A DNA stretch of 64,000 nucleotides from contig JAXIVH010000041.1 in assembly GCA_036785325.1 (NCBI GenBank), positions 2,608,001-2,672,000 on the forward strand. Direction: 5' to 3'. Position numbers and translations under genes: made by a program. The stretch is from Urophycis tenuis (Eukaryota; Chordata; Actinopteri; Gadiformes; Phycidae). Each line of letters begins with the position of its first letter. The stretch's first letter is position 1. Below are positions 12,915 to 25,147 of the stretch, one piece after another. The notes under the pieces are model-generated. The model did not search any database. It saw nothing but the letters and a program-made list of their open reading frames with translations, and was not told the DNA's origin.

Positions 12915-15900
12915 CCAACAGAACACACATGAATCAGCTTATTATTTCGACGACCCATGGGCAAATATAGTCATGCCATACGTTGTTGGAAAGCTTAGAT
13001 TTCCCCGTTTAAAATGAGCCCATCTCCGAGCAATTTGGTTGCTCAGAGACAAATCTGCGTCAGGTTGACTGAAGTCTACACAGCAGCTAAAGACATACCT
13101 TCAACGTTTCAATTAACATCAATCTTTCCTTACAGAACACAAAAGAATTAGCTTAGTATTTCAACGACCCTTTAGTGAATATAGTCTTGCCATACGCCGT
13201 TGGAAAGCTTAGATTTCCCCGCTTAAAATGAGCCCATCCGCGAGCAGTCTGGTTGATCACAGACTAAACTGCGTCAGGTTGACTGAAGTCTACCCAGCAG
13301 CTAAAAACATACCTTCAACGTTTCAATTAACATCAATCTTTCCTTACAGAACACAAATTAATTAGCTTAGTATTTCAACGACCCATGAGTCAATATAGTC
13401 TTGCCATACGCCGTTGGAAAGCTTAGATTTCCCCGATTAAAATGAGCCCATCCGCGAGCAGTCTGGTTCATCACAGACTAAACTGCGTCAGGTTGACTGA
13501 AGTCTACCCAGCAGCTAAAAACATACCTTCAACGTTTCAATTAACATCAATCTTTCCTTACAGAACACAAATTAATTAGCTTAGTATTTCAATGACCTAT
13601 GAGTCAATATAGTCTTGCCATACGCCGTTGGAAAGCTTAGATTTCCCCGCTTATAATGAGCCCATCCCCGAGCAATTTGGTTGCTCACAGACAAAACTGT
13701 GTCAGGTTGAGTGAAGTCTACCCAGCAGCTAAAAACATACCTTCAACGTTTCAATTAACATCAATCTTTCCTTACAGAACACAAATTAATTATCTTAGTA
13801 TTTCAACGACCCATGAGTCAATATAGTCTTGCCATACGCCGTTGGAAAGCTTAGATTTCCCCGCTTAAAATGAGCCCATCCCCAAGCAATTTGGTTGCTC
13901 AGAGACAAAACTGTGTCAGGTTGACTGAAGTCTACCCAGCAGCTAAAAACATACCTTCAACGTTTCAATTAACATCAATCTTTCCTTACAGATCACAAAT
14001 TAATTAGCTTAGTATTTCAACGACCAATGAGTCAATATAGTCTTGCCATACGCCGTTGAAAAGCTTAGATTTCCCCGCTTAAAATGAGCCCATCCGCCAG
14101 CAGTCTGGTTGATCACAGACTAAACTGCGTCAGGTTGACTGAAGTCTACCCAGCAGCTAAAAACATACCTTCAACGTTTCAATTAACATCAATCTTTCCT
14201 TACAGAACACAAATTAATTAGCTTAGTATTTCAACGACCCTTTGGTGAATATAGTCTTGCCATACGCCGTTGGAAAGCTTAGATTTCCCCGCTTATAATG
14301 AGCCCATCCGCGAGCAGTCTGGTTGATCACAGACTAAACTGCGTCAGGTTGACTGAAGTCTACCCAGCAGCTAAAAACATACCTTCAACGTTTCAATTAA
14401 CATCAATCTTTCCTTACAGAACACAAATTAATTAGCTTAGTATTTCAACGACCCATGAGTCAATATAGTCTTGCCATACGCCGTTGGAAAGCTTAGATTT
14501 ACCCGCTTAAAATGAGCCCATCCGCGAGCAGTCTGGTTGATCACAGACTAAACTGCGTCAGGTTGACTGAAGTCTACCCAGCAGCTAAAAACATACCTTC
14601 AACGTTTCAATTAACATCAATCTTTCCTTACAGAACACAAATTAATTAGCTTAGTATTTCAATGACCCATGAGTCAATATGGTCTTGCCATACGCCGTTG
14701 GAAAGCTTAGATTTCCCCGCTTAAAATGAGCCCATCCGCGAGCAGTCTGGTTGATCACAGACTAAACTGCGTCAGGTTGAATGAAGTCTACACAGCAGCT
14801 AAAAACATACCTTTAACGTTTCAATTAACATCAATCTTTCCTTACAGAACACAAAATAATTAGCTTAGTATTTCAACGACCCTTTGGTGAATATAGTCTT
14901 GCCATACGCCGTTGGAAAGCTTAGATTTCCCCGCTTATAATGAGCCCATCCCCGAGCAATTTGGTTGCTCACAGACTAAACTGCGTCAGGTTGACTGAAG
15001 TCTACCCAGCAGCTAAAAACATACCTTCAACGTTTCAATTAACATCAATCTTTCCTTACAGAACACAAATTAATTAGCTTAGTATTTCAACGAGCCATGA
15101 GTCAATATAGTCTTTCCATACGCCGTTGGAAAGCTTAGATTTCCCCGCTTAAAATGAGCCCATCTCCGAGCAATTTGGTTGCTCACAGACAAATCTGCGT
15201 CAGGTTGACTGAAGTCTACACAGCAGCTAAAGACATACCTTCAACGTTTCAATTAACATCAATCTTTCCTTACAGAACACAAAAGAATTAGCTTAGTATT
15301 TCAACGACCCTTTAGTGAATATAGTCTTGCCATACGCCGTTGGAAAGCTTAGATTTCCCCGCTTAAAATGAGCCCATCCGCGAGCAGTCTGGTTGATCAC
15401 AGACTAAACTGCGTCAGGTTGAATGAAGTCTACACAGCAGCTAAAAACATACCTTTAACGTTTCAATTAACATCAATCTTTCCTTACAGAACACAAATTA
15501 ATTAGCTTAGTATTTCAACGAGCCATGAGTCAATATAGTCTTTCCATACGCCGTTGGAAAGCTTAGATTTCCCCGCTTAAAATGAGCCCATCTCCGAGCA
15601 ATTTGGTTGCTCACAGACAAATCTGCGTCAGGTTGACTGAAGTCTACACAGCAGCTAAAGACATACCTTCAACGTTTCAATTAACATCAATCTTTCCTTA
15701 CAGAACACAAAAGAATTAGCTTAGTATTTCAACGACCCTTTAGTGAATATAGTCTTGCCATACGCCGTTGGAAAGCTTAGATTTCCCCGCTTAAAATGAG
15801 CCCATCCGCGAGCAGTCTGGTTGATCACAGACTAAACTGCGTCAGGTTGAATGAAGTCTACACAGCAGCTAAAAACATACCTTTAACGTTTCAATTAACA

Positions 15901-16538
15901 TCAATCTTTCCTTACAGAACACAAATTAATTAGCTTAGTATTTCAACGCCCCTTTGGTGAATATAGTCTTGCCATAGGCCGTTGGAAAGCTTAGATTTCC
16001 CCGCTTATAATGAGCCCATTCCCGAGCAATTTGGTTGCTCACAGACAAAACTGTGTCAGGTTGAGTGAAGTCTACCCAGCAGCTAAAAACATACCTTCAA
16101 CGTTTCAATTAACATCAATCTTTCCTTACAGAACACAAATTAATTAGCTTAGTATTTCAAAGACCCTTTGGTGAATATAGTCTTGCCATACGCCGTTGGA
16201 AAGCTTAGTTTTCCCCGCTTATAATGAGCCCATCCCTGAGCAATTTGGTTGCTCAAAGACTAAACTGCGTCAGGTTGACTGAAGTCTACACAGCAGCTAA
16301 AAACATACCTTCAACGTTTCAATTAAGATCAATCTTTCAATAAAGAACAGAAATTAATTAGCTTAGTATTTCAACGACCCATGACTCAATATAGTCTTGC
16401 CATACGCCGTTGGGAAGTTTAGATTTCCCCGCTTAAAATGAGCCCATCCGCGAGCAATTTAGTTGCTCACAGACTAAACTGCGTCAGGTTGAATGAAGTC
16501 TACCCAGCAGCTAAAAACATACCTTCAACTTTTCAATT
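12915..16538. repeat. Satellite block S3, 17 monomers
   Basis: 3624 bp = 17 x 214 - 14. It contains a recent two-monomer tandem duplication: the rare mark CGAGCCATGAGTC occurs at 15091 and 15519, 428 bp apart, followed by the same flanking variants (TCTTTCCATACG, ACAAAAGAATTAGC). Confidence 0.93.
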
Positions 16539-16778
16539 CACGCGTTTTTTTTGTAATACGTGTAGCTATGATAAAGGACACATGTTTTGGCCTGTTTTAT
16601 TATTCATAGTTGGCTTAACAGTAATAGAATATTATTATATGCTATAAGTGACCAGACGTCCGAGATCAAAACTGGGAGCATAATCCCCGAGAAGGGGGAA
16701 AAAAAGGGTCAGCTATGTTTAAGTATATATATATATATGTGTGTGTATATATGTGTGTGTGTGTGTGTGTATATATGC

Positions 16779-16835
<57 letters not shown>

Positions 16836-17533
16836 AATCACTTACTTGGAACGGCATGATCCCACATCGCTGTGAAGGGATGGCGTTAACCAGGTGGGCG
16901 TGCAACCCCTCGAGAGAGTTGCTGCCTCGCCGGCACTTGTACTTGTTTAGCCGGATGCAGTTCTTCACAACCACCTTCACAGAGACATACAGCTGTATGC
17001 CAGGGGGGTCCTGTAACACACAACCTATTGCAAGGTCCTCATTCATGCTGGTGTCATTTTGAAATGTTACCATATACAAGTTTGAATGGTTTTGACACAC
17101 GATGACTGCAGAGACAGCTGCAGGATGGCCCACGAAGCAGGACGGAGGGGGCCTGTGGCTGTGCGGGGAGGACCAGCGGTATGGGTGCTGCCGACACAGG
17201 GGGCGGGCGGGCCACAGGCTGACGCAGCAGGAGGCCTCGGCTGGAGGCGGGTGGGCGCAGGAGGCTTCGGCCGGGTGGAGGACGACAACGCAGTGGGCTG
17301 AACGGGCCGGTTGGTGGGAGTCACAGGCTCTGGCTCATCAACAAATAACCTGGAAATATAAAATACACACGTGATCAGTATTGATATTGATATCTTTTAT
17401 AAGAACACTGTTCATACCGTTTACACTTTTTATACAACTGTTTATACAATGTCCATACTGTTTATTTATTAATGTTTATCACTGAAAAATAAAGGTGACT
17501 TGGTATGACTTGTGTGCTATTTTCTTTCCACAG
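16539..17533. repeat. Embedded insert, copy 4 (995 bp)
   Basis: Same layout, with a longer uninterrupted TG tract (about 16786-16831). The minus-strand exon-like region is 16846-17349, with an open frame. The left-hand satellite flank has the unusual GGGAAGTTTAG. Confidence 0.9.
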
Positions 17534-17947
17534 CCAACAGAACACACATGAATCAGCTTATTATTTCGACGACCCATGGGCAAATATAGTCATGCCATAC
17601 GTCGTTGGAAAGCTTAGATTTCCCCGTTTAAAATGAGCCCATCTCCGAGCAATTTGGTTGCTCACAGACAAATCTGCGTCAGGTTGACTGAAGTCTACAC
17701 AGCAGCTAAAGACATACCTTCAACGTTTCAATTAACATCAATCTTTCCTTACAGAACACAAATGAATTAGCTTAGTATTTCAACGACCCTTTAGTGAATA
17801 TAGACTTGCCATACGCCGTTGGAAAGCTTAGATTTCCCCGCTTAAAATGAGCCCATCCGCGAGCAGTCTGGTTGATCACAGACTAAACTGCGTCAGGTTG
17901 ACTGAAGTCTACCCAGCAGCTAAAAACATACCTTCAACTTTTCAATT
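17534..17947. repeat. Satellite block S4, 2 monomers
   Basis: 414 bp = 2 x 214 - 14. It is one of the two shortest blocks and is matched almost exactly by S6 (23759-24172), both with the rare AATATAGACTTGCC. The monomer before the next insert lacks the usual AAGATCAATCTTTCAATAAAG mark, so the junction is recombinant. Confidence 0.95.
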
Positions 17948-18183
17948 CACGCGTTTTTTTTGTAATACGTGTAGCTATGATAAAGGACACATGTTTTGGC
18001 CTGTTTTATTATTCATAGTTGGCTTAACAGTAATAGAATATTATTATATGCTATAAGTGACCAGACGTCCGAGATCAAAACTGGGAGCATAATCCCCGAG
18101 AAGGGGGAAAAAAAGGGTCAGCTATGTTTAAGTATATATATATATGTGTGTGTATATATGCGTGTGTGTGTGTGTATATATGC

Positions 18184-18226
<43 letters not shown>

Positions 18227-18924
18227 AATCACTTACTTGGAACGGCATGATCCCACATCGCTGTGAAGGGATGGCGTTAACCAGGTGGGCGTGCAACCCC
18301 TCGAGAGAGTTGCTGCCTCACCGGCACTTGTACTTGTTCAGCCGGATGCAGTTCTTCACAACCACCTTCACAGAGACATACAGCTGTATGCCAGGGGGGT
18401 CATGTAACACACAACCTATTGCAAGGTCCTCATTTATGCTGGTGTCATTTTGAAATGTTACCATATACAAGTTTGAATGGTTTTGATACACGATGACTGC
18501 AGAGACAGCTGCAGGATGGCCCACGAAGCAGGACGGAGGGGGCCTGTGGCTGTGCGGGGAGGACCAGCGGTATGGGTGCTGCCGACACAGGGGGCGGGCG
18601 GGCCACAGGCTGACGCAGCAGGAGGCCTCGGCTGGAGGCGGGTGGGCGCAGGAGGCTTCGGCCGGGTGGAGGACGACAACGCAGTGGGCTGAACGGGCCG
18701 GTTGGTGGGAGTCACAGGCTCTGGCTCATCAACAAATAACCTGGAAATATAAAATACACACGTGATCAGTATTGATATTGATATCTTTTATAAGAACACT
18801 GTTCATACCGTTTACACTTTTTATACAACTGTTTATACAATGTCCATACTGTTTATTTATTAATGTTTATCACTGAAAAATAAAGGTGACTTGGTATGAC
18901 TTGTGTGCTATTTTCTTTCCACAG
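17948..18924. repeat. Embedded insert, copy 5 (977 bp)
   Basis: Near-identical to copy 7. The minus-strand exon-like region is 18237-18740, with the TGA stop at 18318. A private change TTTTGATACACG removes a cysteine codon on the minus strand. Confidence 0.9.
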
Positions 18925-21900
18925 CCAACAGAACACACATGAATCAGCTTATTATTTCGACGACCCATGGGCAAATATAGTCATGCCATACGTTGTTGGA
19001 AAGCTTAGATTTCCCCGTTTAAAATGAGCCCATCTCCGAGCAATTTGGTTGCTCACAGACAAATCTGCGTCAGGTTGACTGAAGTCTACACAGCAGCTAA
19101 AGACATACCTTCAACGTTTCAATTAACATCAATCTTTCCTTACAGAACACAAAAGAATTAGCTTAGTATTTCAACGACCCTTTAGTGAATATAGTCTTGC
19201 CATACGCCGTTGGAAAGCTTAGATTTCCCCGCTTAAAATGAGCCCATCCGCGAGCAGTCTGGTTGATCACAGACTAAACTGCGTCAGGTTGACTGAAGTC
19301 TACCCAGCAGCTAAAAACATACCTTCAACGTTTCAATTAACATCAATCTTTCCTTACAGAACACAAATTAATTAGCTTAGTATTTCAACGACCCATGAGT
19401 CAATATAGTCTTGCCATACGCCGTTGGAAAGCTTAGATTTCCCCGATTAAAATGAGCCCATCCGCGAGCAGTCTGGTTCATCACAGACTAAACTGCGTCA
19501 GGTTGACTGAAGTCTACCCAGCAGCTAAAAACATACCTTCAACGTTTCAATTAACATCAATCTTTCCTTACAGAACACAAATTAATTAGCTTAGTATTTC
19601 AACGACCCATGAGTCGATATAGTCTTGCCATACGCCGTTGGAAAGCTTAGATTTCCCCGCTTAAAATGAGCCCATCCGCGAGCAGTCTGGTTGATCACAG
19701 ACTAAACTGCGTCAGGTTGACTGAAGTCTACCCAGCAGCTAAAAACATACCTTCAACGTTTCAATTAACATCAATCTTTCCTTACAGAACACAAATTAAT
19801 TAGCTTAGTATTTCAACGACCCATGAGTCAATATAGTCTTGCCATACGCCGTTGGAAAGCTTAGATTTCCCCGCTTAAAATGAGCCCATCCGCGAGCAGT
19901 CTGGTTGATCACAGACTAAACTGCATCAGGTTGAATGAAGTCTACCCAGCAGCCAAAAACATACCTTCAACGTTTCAATTAACATCAATCTTTCCTTACA
20001 GAACACAAATTAATTAGCTTAGTATTTCAACGACCCATGAGTCAATATAGTCTTGCCATACGCCGTTGGAAAGCTTAGATTTCCCCGCTTAAAATGAGCC
20101 CATCCGCGAGCAGTCTGGTTGATCACAGACTAAACTGCGTCAGGTTGACTGAAGTCTACCCAGCAGCTAAAAACATACCTTAAACGTTTCAATTAACATC
20201 AATCTTTCCTTACAGAACACAAATTAATTAGCTTAGTATTTCAACGACCCTTTGGTGAATATAGTCTTGCCATACGCCGTTGGAAAGCTTAGATTTCCCC
20301 GCTTAAAATGAGCCCATCTGCGAGCAGTCTGGTTGATCACAGACTAAACTGCGTCAGGTTGACTGAAGTCTACCCAGCAGCTAAAAACATACCTTCAACG
20401 TTTCAATTAACATCAATCTTTCCTTACAGAACACAAATTAATTAGCTTAGTATTTCAACGACCCATGAGTCGATATAGTCTTGCCATACGCCGTTGGAAA
20501 GCTTAGATTTCCCCGCTTAAAATGAGCCCATCCGCGAGCAGTCTGGTTGATCACAGACTAAACTGCGTCAGGTTGACTGAAGTCTACCCAGCAGCTAAAA
20601 ACATACCTTCAACGTTTCAATTAACATCAATCTTTCCTTACAGAACACAAATTAATTAGCTTAGTATTTCAACGACCCTTTGGTGAATATAGTCTTGCCA
20701 TACGCCGTTGGAAAGCTTAGATTTCCCCGCTTATAATGAGCCCATCCCCGAGCAATTTGGTTGCTCACAGACTAAACTGCGTCAGGTTGACTGAAGTCTA
20801 CCCAGCAGCTAAAAACATACCTTCAACGTTTCAATTAACATCAATCTTTCCTTACAGAACACAAATTAATTAGCTTAGTATTTCAACGACCCATGAGTCA
20901 ATATAGTCTTGCCATACGCCGTTGGAAAGCTTAGATTTCCCCGCTTAAAATGAGCCCATCCGCGAGCAGTCTGGTTGATCACAGACTAAACTGCGTCAGG
21001 TTGAATGAAGTCTACCCAGCAGCCAAAAACATACCTTTAACGTTTCAATTAACATCAATCTTTCCTTACAGAACACAAATTAATTAGCTTAGTATTTCAA
21101 CGGCCCTTTGGTGAATATAGTCTTACCATACGCCGTTGAAAAGCTTAGATTTCCCTGCTTAAAATGAGCCCATCCGCCAGCAGTCTGGTTGATCACAGAC
21201 TAAACTGCGTCAGGTTGACTGAAATCTACCCAGCGGCTAAAAACATACCTTCAACGTTTCAATTAACATCAATCTTTCCTTACAGAACACAAATTAATTA
21301 GCTTAGTATTTCAACGACCCTTTGGTGAATATAGTCTTGCCATACGCCGTTGGAAAGCTTAGATTTCCCCGCTTATAATGAGCCCATCCCCGAGCAGTCT
21401 GGTTGATCACAGACTAAACTGCGTCGGGTTGAATGAAGTCTACCCAGCAGCTAAAAACATACCTTTAACGTTTCAATTAACATCAATCTTTCCTTACAGA
21501 ACACAAATTAATTAGCTTAGTATTTCAACGGCCCTTTGGTGAATATAGTCTTGCCATACGCCGTTGGAAAGCTTAGATTTCCCCGCTTATAATGAGCCCA
21601 TCCCCGAGCAATTTGGTTGCTCACAGACAAATCTGCGTCAGGTTGACTGAAGTCTACACAGCAGCTAAAGACATACCTTCAACGTTTCAATTAACATCAA
21701 TCTTTCCTTACAGAACACAAATTAATTAGCTTAGTATTTCAACGACCCATGAGTCAATATAGTCTTTCCATACGCCGTTGGAAAGCTTAGATTTCCCCGC
21801 TTAAAATGAGCCCATCCGCGAACAGTCTGGTTGATCACAGACTAAACTGCGTCAGGTTGACTGAAGTCTACCCAGCAGCTAAAAACATACCTTCAACGTT

Positions 21901-22762
21901 TCAATTAACATCAATCTTTCCTTACAGAACACAAATTAATTAGCTTAGTATTTCAATGACCCATGAGTCAATATAGTCTTGCTATAGGCCGTTGGAAAGC
22001 TTAGACTTCCCCGCTTAAAATGAGCCCATCCGCGAGCAGTCTGGTTGATCACAGACTAAACTGCGTCAGGTTGAATGAAGTCTACCCAGCAGCTAAAAAC
22101 ATACCTTTAACGTTTCAATTAACATCAATCTTTCCTTACAGAACACAAATTAATTAGCTTAGTATTTCAAAGGCCCTTTGGTGAATATAGTCTTGCCATA
22201 CGCCGTTGAAAAGCTTAGATTTCCCCGCTTATAATGAGCCCATCCCCAAGCAATTTGGTTGCTCAGAGACAAAACTGTGTCAGGTTGACTGAAGTCTACC
22301 CAGCAGCTAAAAACATACCTTCAACGTTTCAATTAACATCAGTCTTTCCTTACAGATCACAAATTAATTAGCTTAGTATTTCAACGACCAATGAGTCAAT
22401 ATAGTCTTGCCATACGCCGTTGGAAAGCTTAGATTTCCCCGCTTAAAATGAGCCCATCCGCGAGCAGTCTGCTTGCTCACAGACAAAACTGCGTCAGGTT
22501 GACTGAAGTCTACCCAGCAGCTAAAAACATACCTTCAACGTTTCAATTAAGATCAATCTTTCAATAAAGAACAGAAATTAATTAGCTTAGTATTTCAACG
22601 ACCCATGACTCAATATAGTCTTGCCATACGCCGTTGGGAACCTTAGATTTCCCCGCTTAAAATGAGCCCATCCCCGAGCAATTTGGTTGCTCACAGACAA
22701 AACTGCGTCAGGTTCACTGAAGTCTACCCAGCAGCTAAAAACATACCTTCAACTTTCCAATT
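18925..22762. repeat. Satellite block S5, 18 monomers
   Basis: 3838 bp = 18 x 214 - 14. The monomer order matches S7 (25148-28557), which lacks two of these monomers. It ends with the pre-insert marks AAGATCAATC...AATAAAGAACAG and GTTGGGAACC. Confidence 0.93.
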
Positions 22763-23009
22763 CACGCGTTTATTTGTAACACGTGTAGCTATGATAAAGG
22801 ACACATGTTTTGGCCTGTTTTATTATTCATAGTTGGCTTAACAGTAATAGAATATTATTATATGCTATAAGTGACCAGACGTCCGAGATCAAAACTGGGA
22901 GCATAATCCCCGAGAAGGGGGAAAAAAAGGGTCAGCTATGTTTAAGTATATATATATATGTGTGTGTATATATAAGTGTGTGTGTGTGTGTGTATATATG
23001 CGCGCGCGC

Positions 23010-23060
<51 letters not shown>

Positions 23061-23758
23061 AATCACTTACTTGGAACAGCATGATCCCATATCGCTGTGA
23101 AGGGATGGCGTTAACCAGGTGGGCGTGCAACCCCTCGAGAGAGTTGCTGCCTCGCCGGCACTTGTACTTGTTCAGCCGGATGCAGTTCTTCACAACCACC
23201 TTCACAGAGACATACAGCCGTATGCCAGGGGGGTCCTGTAACACACAACCTATTGCAAGGTCCTCATTTATGCTGGTGTCATTTTGAAATGTTACCATAT
23301 ACAAGTTTGAATGGTTTTGACACACGATGACTGCAGAGACAGCTGCAGGATGGCCCACGAAGCAGGACGGAGGGGGCCTGTGGCTGTGCGGGGAGGACCA
23401 GCGGTATGGGTGCTGCCGACACAGGGGGCGGGCGGGCCACAGGCTGATGCAGCAGGAGGCCTCGGCTGGAGGCGGGTGGGCGCAGGAGGCTTCGGCCGGG
23501 TGGAGGACGACAACACAGTGGGCTGAACGGGCCGGTTGGTGGGAGTCACAGGCTCTGGCTCATCAACAAATAACCTGGAAATATAAAATACACACGTGAT
23601 CAGTATTGATATTGATATCTTTTATAAGAACACTGTTCATACCGTTTACACTTTTTATACAACTGTTTATACAATGTCCATACTGTTTATTTATTAATGT
23701 TTATCACTGAAAAATAAAGGTGACTTGGTATGACTTGTGTGCTATTTTCTTTCCACAG
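22763..23758. repeat. Embedded insert, copy 6 (996 bp)
   Basis: Carries CGCGTTTATTTGTAAC at its left end and a long alternating tract (22946-23057) with a CGCGCGCGCGCG core. The minus-strand exon-like region is 23071-23574, with an open frame. It is nearly identical to copy 8, 5795 bp downstream, with one obvious difference near 23514 (AACACAGTG against AACGCAGTG). Confidence 0.9.
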
Positions 23759-24172
23759 CCAACAGAACACACATGAATCAGCTTATTATTTCGACGACCC
23801 ATGGGCAAATATAGTCATGCCATACGTCGTTGGAAAGCTTAGATTTCCCCGTTTAAAATGAGCCCATCTCCGAGCAATTTGGTTGCTCACAGACAAATCT
23901 GCGTCAGGTTGACTGAAGTCTACACAGCAGCTAAAGACATACCTTCAACGTTTCAATTAACATCAATCTTTCCTTACAGAACACAAATGAATTAGCTTAG
24001 TATTTCAACGACCCTTTAGTGAATATAGACTTGCCATACGCCGTTGGAAAGCTTAGATTTCCCCGCTTAAAATGAGCCCATCCGCGAGCAGTCTGGTTGA
24101 TCACAGACTAAACTGCGTCAGGTTGACTGAAGTCTACCCAGCAGCTAAAAACATACCTTCAACTTTTCAATT
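23759..24172. repeat. Satellite block S6, 2 monomers
   Basis: 414 bp, duplicate of S4, and flanked by inserts on both sides as S4 is. Confidence 0.95.
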
Positions 24173-24408
24173 CACGCGTTTTTTTTGTAATACGTGTAGC
24201 TATGATAAAGGACACATGTTTTGGCCTGTTTTATTATTCATAGTTGGCTTAACAGTAATAGAATATTATTATATGCTATAAGTGACCAGACGTCCGAGAT
24301 CAAAACTGGGAGCATAATCCCCGAGAAGGGGGAAAAAAAGGGTCAGCTATGTTTAAGTATATATATATATGTGTGTGTATATATGCGTGTGTGTGTGTGT
24401 ATATATGC

Positions 24409-24449
<41 letters not shown>

Positions 24450-25147
24450 AATCACTTACTTGGAACGGCATGATCCCACATCGCTGTGAAGGGATGGCGT
24501 TAACCAGGTGGGCGTGCAACCCCTCGAGAGAGTTGCTGCCTCACCGGCACTTGTACTTGTTCAGCCGGATGCAGTTCTTCACAACCACCTTCACAGAGAC
24601 ATACAGCTGTATGCCAGGGGGGTCATGTAACACACAACCTATTGCAAGGTCCTCATTTATGCTGGTGTCATTTTGAAATGTTACCATATACAAGTTTGAA
24701 TGGTTTTGACACACGATGACTGCAGAGACAGCTGCAGGATGGCCCACGAAGCAGGACGGAGGGGGCCTGTGGCTGTGCGGGGAGGACCAGCGGTATGGGT
24801 GCTGCCGACACAGGGGGCGGGCGGGCCACAGGCTGACGCAGCAGGAGGCCTCGGCTGGAGGCGGGTGGGCGTAGGAGGCTTCGGCCGGGTGGAGGACGAC
24901 AACGCAGTGGGCTGAACGGGCCGGTTGGTGGGAGTCACAGGCTCTGGCTCATCAACAAATAACCTGGAAATATAAAATACACACGTGATCAGTATTGATA
25001 TTGATATCTTTTATAAGAACACTGTTCATACCGTTTACACTTTTTATACAACTGTTTATACAATGTCCATACTGTTTATTTATTAATGTTTATCACTGAA
25101 AAATAAAGGTGACTTGGTATGACTTGTGTGCTATTTTCTTTCCACAG
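24173..25147. repeat. Embedded insert, copy 7 (975 bp)
   Basis: Like copy 5, with a slightly shorter TG tract. The minus-strand exon-like region is 24460-24963, with the TGA stop at 24541. A GGGCGTAGG change lies in the GC-rich part. Confidence 0.9.
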
